This document shows, piece after piece, positions 63,401 to 64,000 of a DNA stretch of 64,000 nt; position 1 is the stretch's first letter, and each line of letters starts with the position of its first letter. The position numbers were made by a program, and so were the translations under genes. The notes beneath the pieces are model-generated. The model searched no databases and was not told the origin of the DNA. It saw nothing but the letters and a program-made list of their open reading frames with translations. The DNA is taken from contig NC_045147.1 in NCBI RefSeq assembly GCF_008831285.2, forward strand, positions 15,602,854 through 15,666,853. Direction: 5' to 3'. The DNA is from Nymphaea colorata. Taxonomy: Eukaryota > Streptophyta > Magnoliopsida > Nymphaeales > Nymphaeaceae.

Positions 63401-63609
63401 GTTGCATCTATGACGAGTGCTTTTTAAATGAATGAATATTCTAGATCAGTCAAACATACTAAATCTTGGCTTTCTGATGACGGCAGAGGTATGATGTTTT
63501 ATTTGAAAGAAATGCTGCTAGCGGAAGCTTCTACCTCCAGTCTAAGGTTCACAAAGCTAAGGAATGCTTAGAAGCGGTACACCAAAAACAAAGCCAATCA
63601 GCTGGTTGA
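51454..63609 (+). CDS. PAM16: PAM16/TIM16, import-motor subunit of the mitochondrial TIM23 translocase
   Basis: A matrix-side inner-membrane protein that holds and restrains the J-protein PAM18 and so regulates mtHsp70 during preprotein import; the Arabidopsis relatives (TXR1, MUSE5) also affect thaxtomin response and immunity. Coding exons: ATG at 51454-51456 (proposed), 55053-55140, 56650-56783 and 63487-63609. Together they give 115 residues, close to the usual plant length. Landmarks: hydrophobic N-terminus AAKILANLIVMGSGILARAL; conserved QAYRQALTNASKSGVAQE; degenerate J-like domain with EQEARQILGV, WDEIVKRYDVLFERN (no HPD motif, as expected for PAM16) and FYLQSKVHKAKECLEAV. Plant PAM16 begins MAA, and the second exon starts with GCTGCA, so exon 1 should end exactly in ATG. 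The choice of 51454 (ATG followed by GTGCAT) is inferred; ATG at 51932 is an alternative. Introns are about 3.6, 1.5 and 6.7 kb and carry transposons. Confidence 0.88.
53890..54643. mobile_element. hAT-like non-autonomous element, 754 bp, in PAM16 intron 1
   Basis: The left end is CAATGTTGTA and the reverse complement of the right end is CAGTGTTGTA, matching the CAGNG start typical of hAT elements. An exact 8-bp target duplication, CTTTTGGA, flanks it at 53882-53889 and 54644-54651, as expected for hAT. Both subterminal regions are filled with GTATCG words. The right half holds five copies of the palindrome GTATCGTACGATAC (54441, 54470, 54499, 54530, 54619). The middle is AT-rich and non-coding; no transposase is present. 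Confidence 0.85.
59665..60789. mobile_element. Tourist-like foldback element, 1125 bp, in PAM16 intron 3
   Basis: The left end GGGGCCGTTTGATG and the right end CATCAAACGGCCCC are perfect inverted repeats of 14 bases, continuing imperfectly (GCTGGAAA versus CCTGGAAA). A 3-bp duplication TTG flanks the element (59662-59664 and 60790-60792), consistent with PIF/Harbinger-type insertion. The left half is a purine tract (GGAAGGGAAGGG, 59825-59976) and the right half a much longer pyrimidine tract (CTTCCCCTTCTTCCC, about 60060-60600). They are partly complementary, so the element can fold back. The open frames in it are low-complexity and not genes. Confidence 0.75.
61125..61281 (+). repeat. Imperfect tandem duplication, 78-bp unit
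   Basis: Two copies starting at 61125 and 61203 share GTCTGCCTAGAGGAGC, TCACCAACTTAG/CCACCAACTTAG and CATGGAGTTGT with scattered substitutions. Located in PAM16 intron 3; non-coding. Confidence 0.85.
63338..63427 (+). pseudogene. Decayed duplicate of PAM16 exon 4
   Basis: From 63338 the sequence reads KYEVLVERNAGSDSF, against RYDVLFERNAASGSF in the true exon at 63487. About 35 of the first 45 bases match, and the reading frame is the same. It then diverges and ends in TAA at 63425-63427. It lies 149 bases upstream of the real exon, so it is probably a local duplication. An AG at 63339-63340 could act as an acceptor. If spliced in, it would truncate the J-like domain. Confidence 0.6.
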
Positions 63610-64000
63610 CCTCTCTCTCTCTCTGTTTATATATATTTTATACTCTTACGTTCTCACTGTATGTGTGATTAGTCAGAAGGAGGTGCGTGCTCCTCCTCTA
63701 TGAAAATAATTGTCCAGATTATTCTCTTGGTTAACTATATTTACACGTACTTCTTTTTAATATATACATTTGGCGCCCATGAGTGATTTCTCTTGGCTTT
63801 TCTGTTTCCTACCACTGTAACAGCCTAGTTGATTTTGACGTTGATTGGGCAATACTGCTGAGTTATTAAGGAGCAATGAAAAGATACGCCTTATCTTCTC
63901 TCATGGGAAGATGTTCCAGTGCAAGCTGTACTGAAAATGTGATATACAAAACTGTCGGGTACTGAGGGCAACCATCCAAAATATGGAGATCCCGACGAAA
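63610..64000 (+). other. PAM16 3' UTR and downstream flank
   Basis: Begins with a short CT run (63611-63624) and a TA run. No canonical AATAAA is evident near the stop; the closest is an AATGAAAAG sequence at about 63875. No further gene starts before the window ends. Confidence 0.45.

Noticed and set aside
1..64000. CRISPR arrays, operons or other prokaryotic systems
   Set aside because: The window is clearly plant nuclear DNA. The repeats seen are microsatellites, tandem duplications and transposons, not spaced CRISPR repeats.

Overview
This is nuclear DNA from a flowering plant. The genes have long AT-rich spliceosomal introns, the proteins match plant-specific families, and the intergenic space is full of MITEs, tRNA-like SINEs and microsatellites. 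Two unspliced genes (the dicarboxylate carrier and the aspartyl protease) are strikingly GC-rich at third positions, while the intron-rich genes are AT-rich. This bimodality is typical of monocots and some early-diverging angiosperms, but the species cannot be named from the window.

Layout: (1) 2.5-18.6 kb, plus strand: a ROP GTPase-activating protein with PH, RhoGAP and coiled-coil regions (REN1/PHGAP family), reconstructed in 21 coding exons. Its usual C-terminal part is not recognisable. (2) 26.5-27.5 kb, minus strand: an intronless mitochondrial dicarboxylate carrier (DIC family). (3) 28-42 kb: gene-poor DNA with several MITE-like and SINE-like elements, tandem duplications and a 21-C run. 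(4) 42.4-43.7 kb, plus strand: an intronless AED3-like apoplastic aspartyl protease. (5) 44-48.4 kb: repeats. (6) 48.5-49.3 kb, plus strand: a three-exon glutaredoxin-like protein with an N-terminal targeting extension. (7) 51.45-63.6 kb, plus strand: PAM16/TIM16, a 115-residue import-motor subunit spread over about 12 kb. One of its introns carries a hAT-like element with an 8-bp target duplication. Another carries a 1.1-kb foldback, purine/pyrimidine-asymmetric, Tourist-like element, and a decayed copy of the last coding exon lies just upstream of that exon.

The genes are separate transcription units, not an operon or pathway. Two products are mitochondrial (DIC, PAM16), and the glutaredoxin-like protein may be targeted to mitochondria or plastids. 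I found no novel multi-gene system. The most interesting items are structural: the mobile elements with clear target duplications, the decayed duplicate exon in PAM16, a likely GC-AG intron in the ROP-GAP gene, and the missing C-terminal module of that protein.
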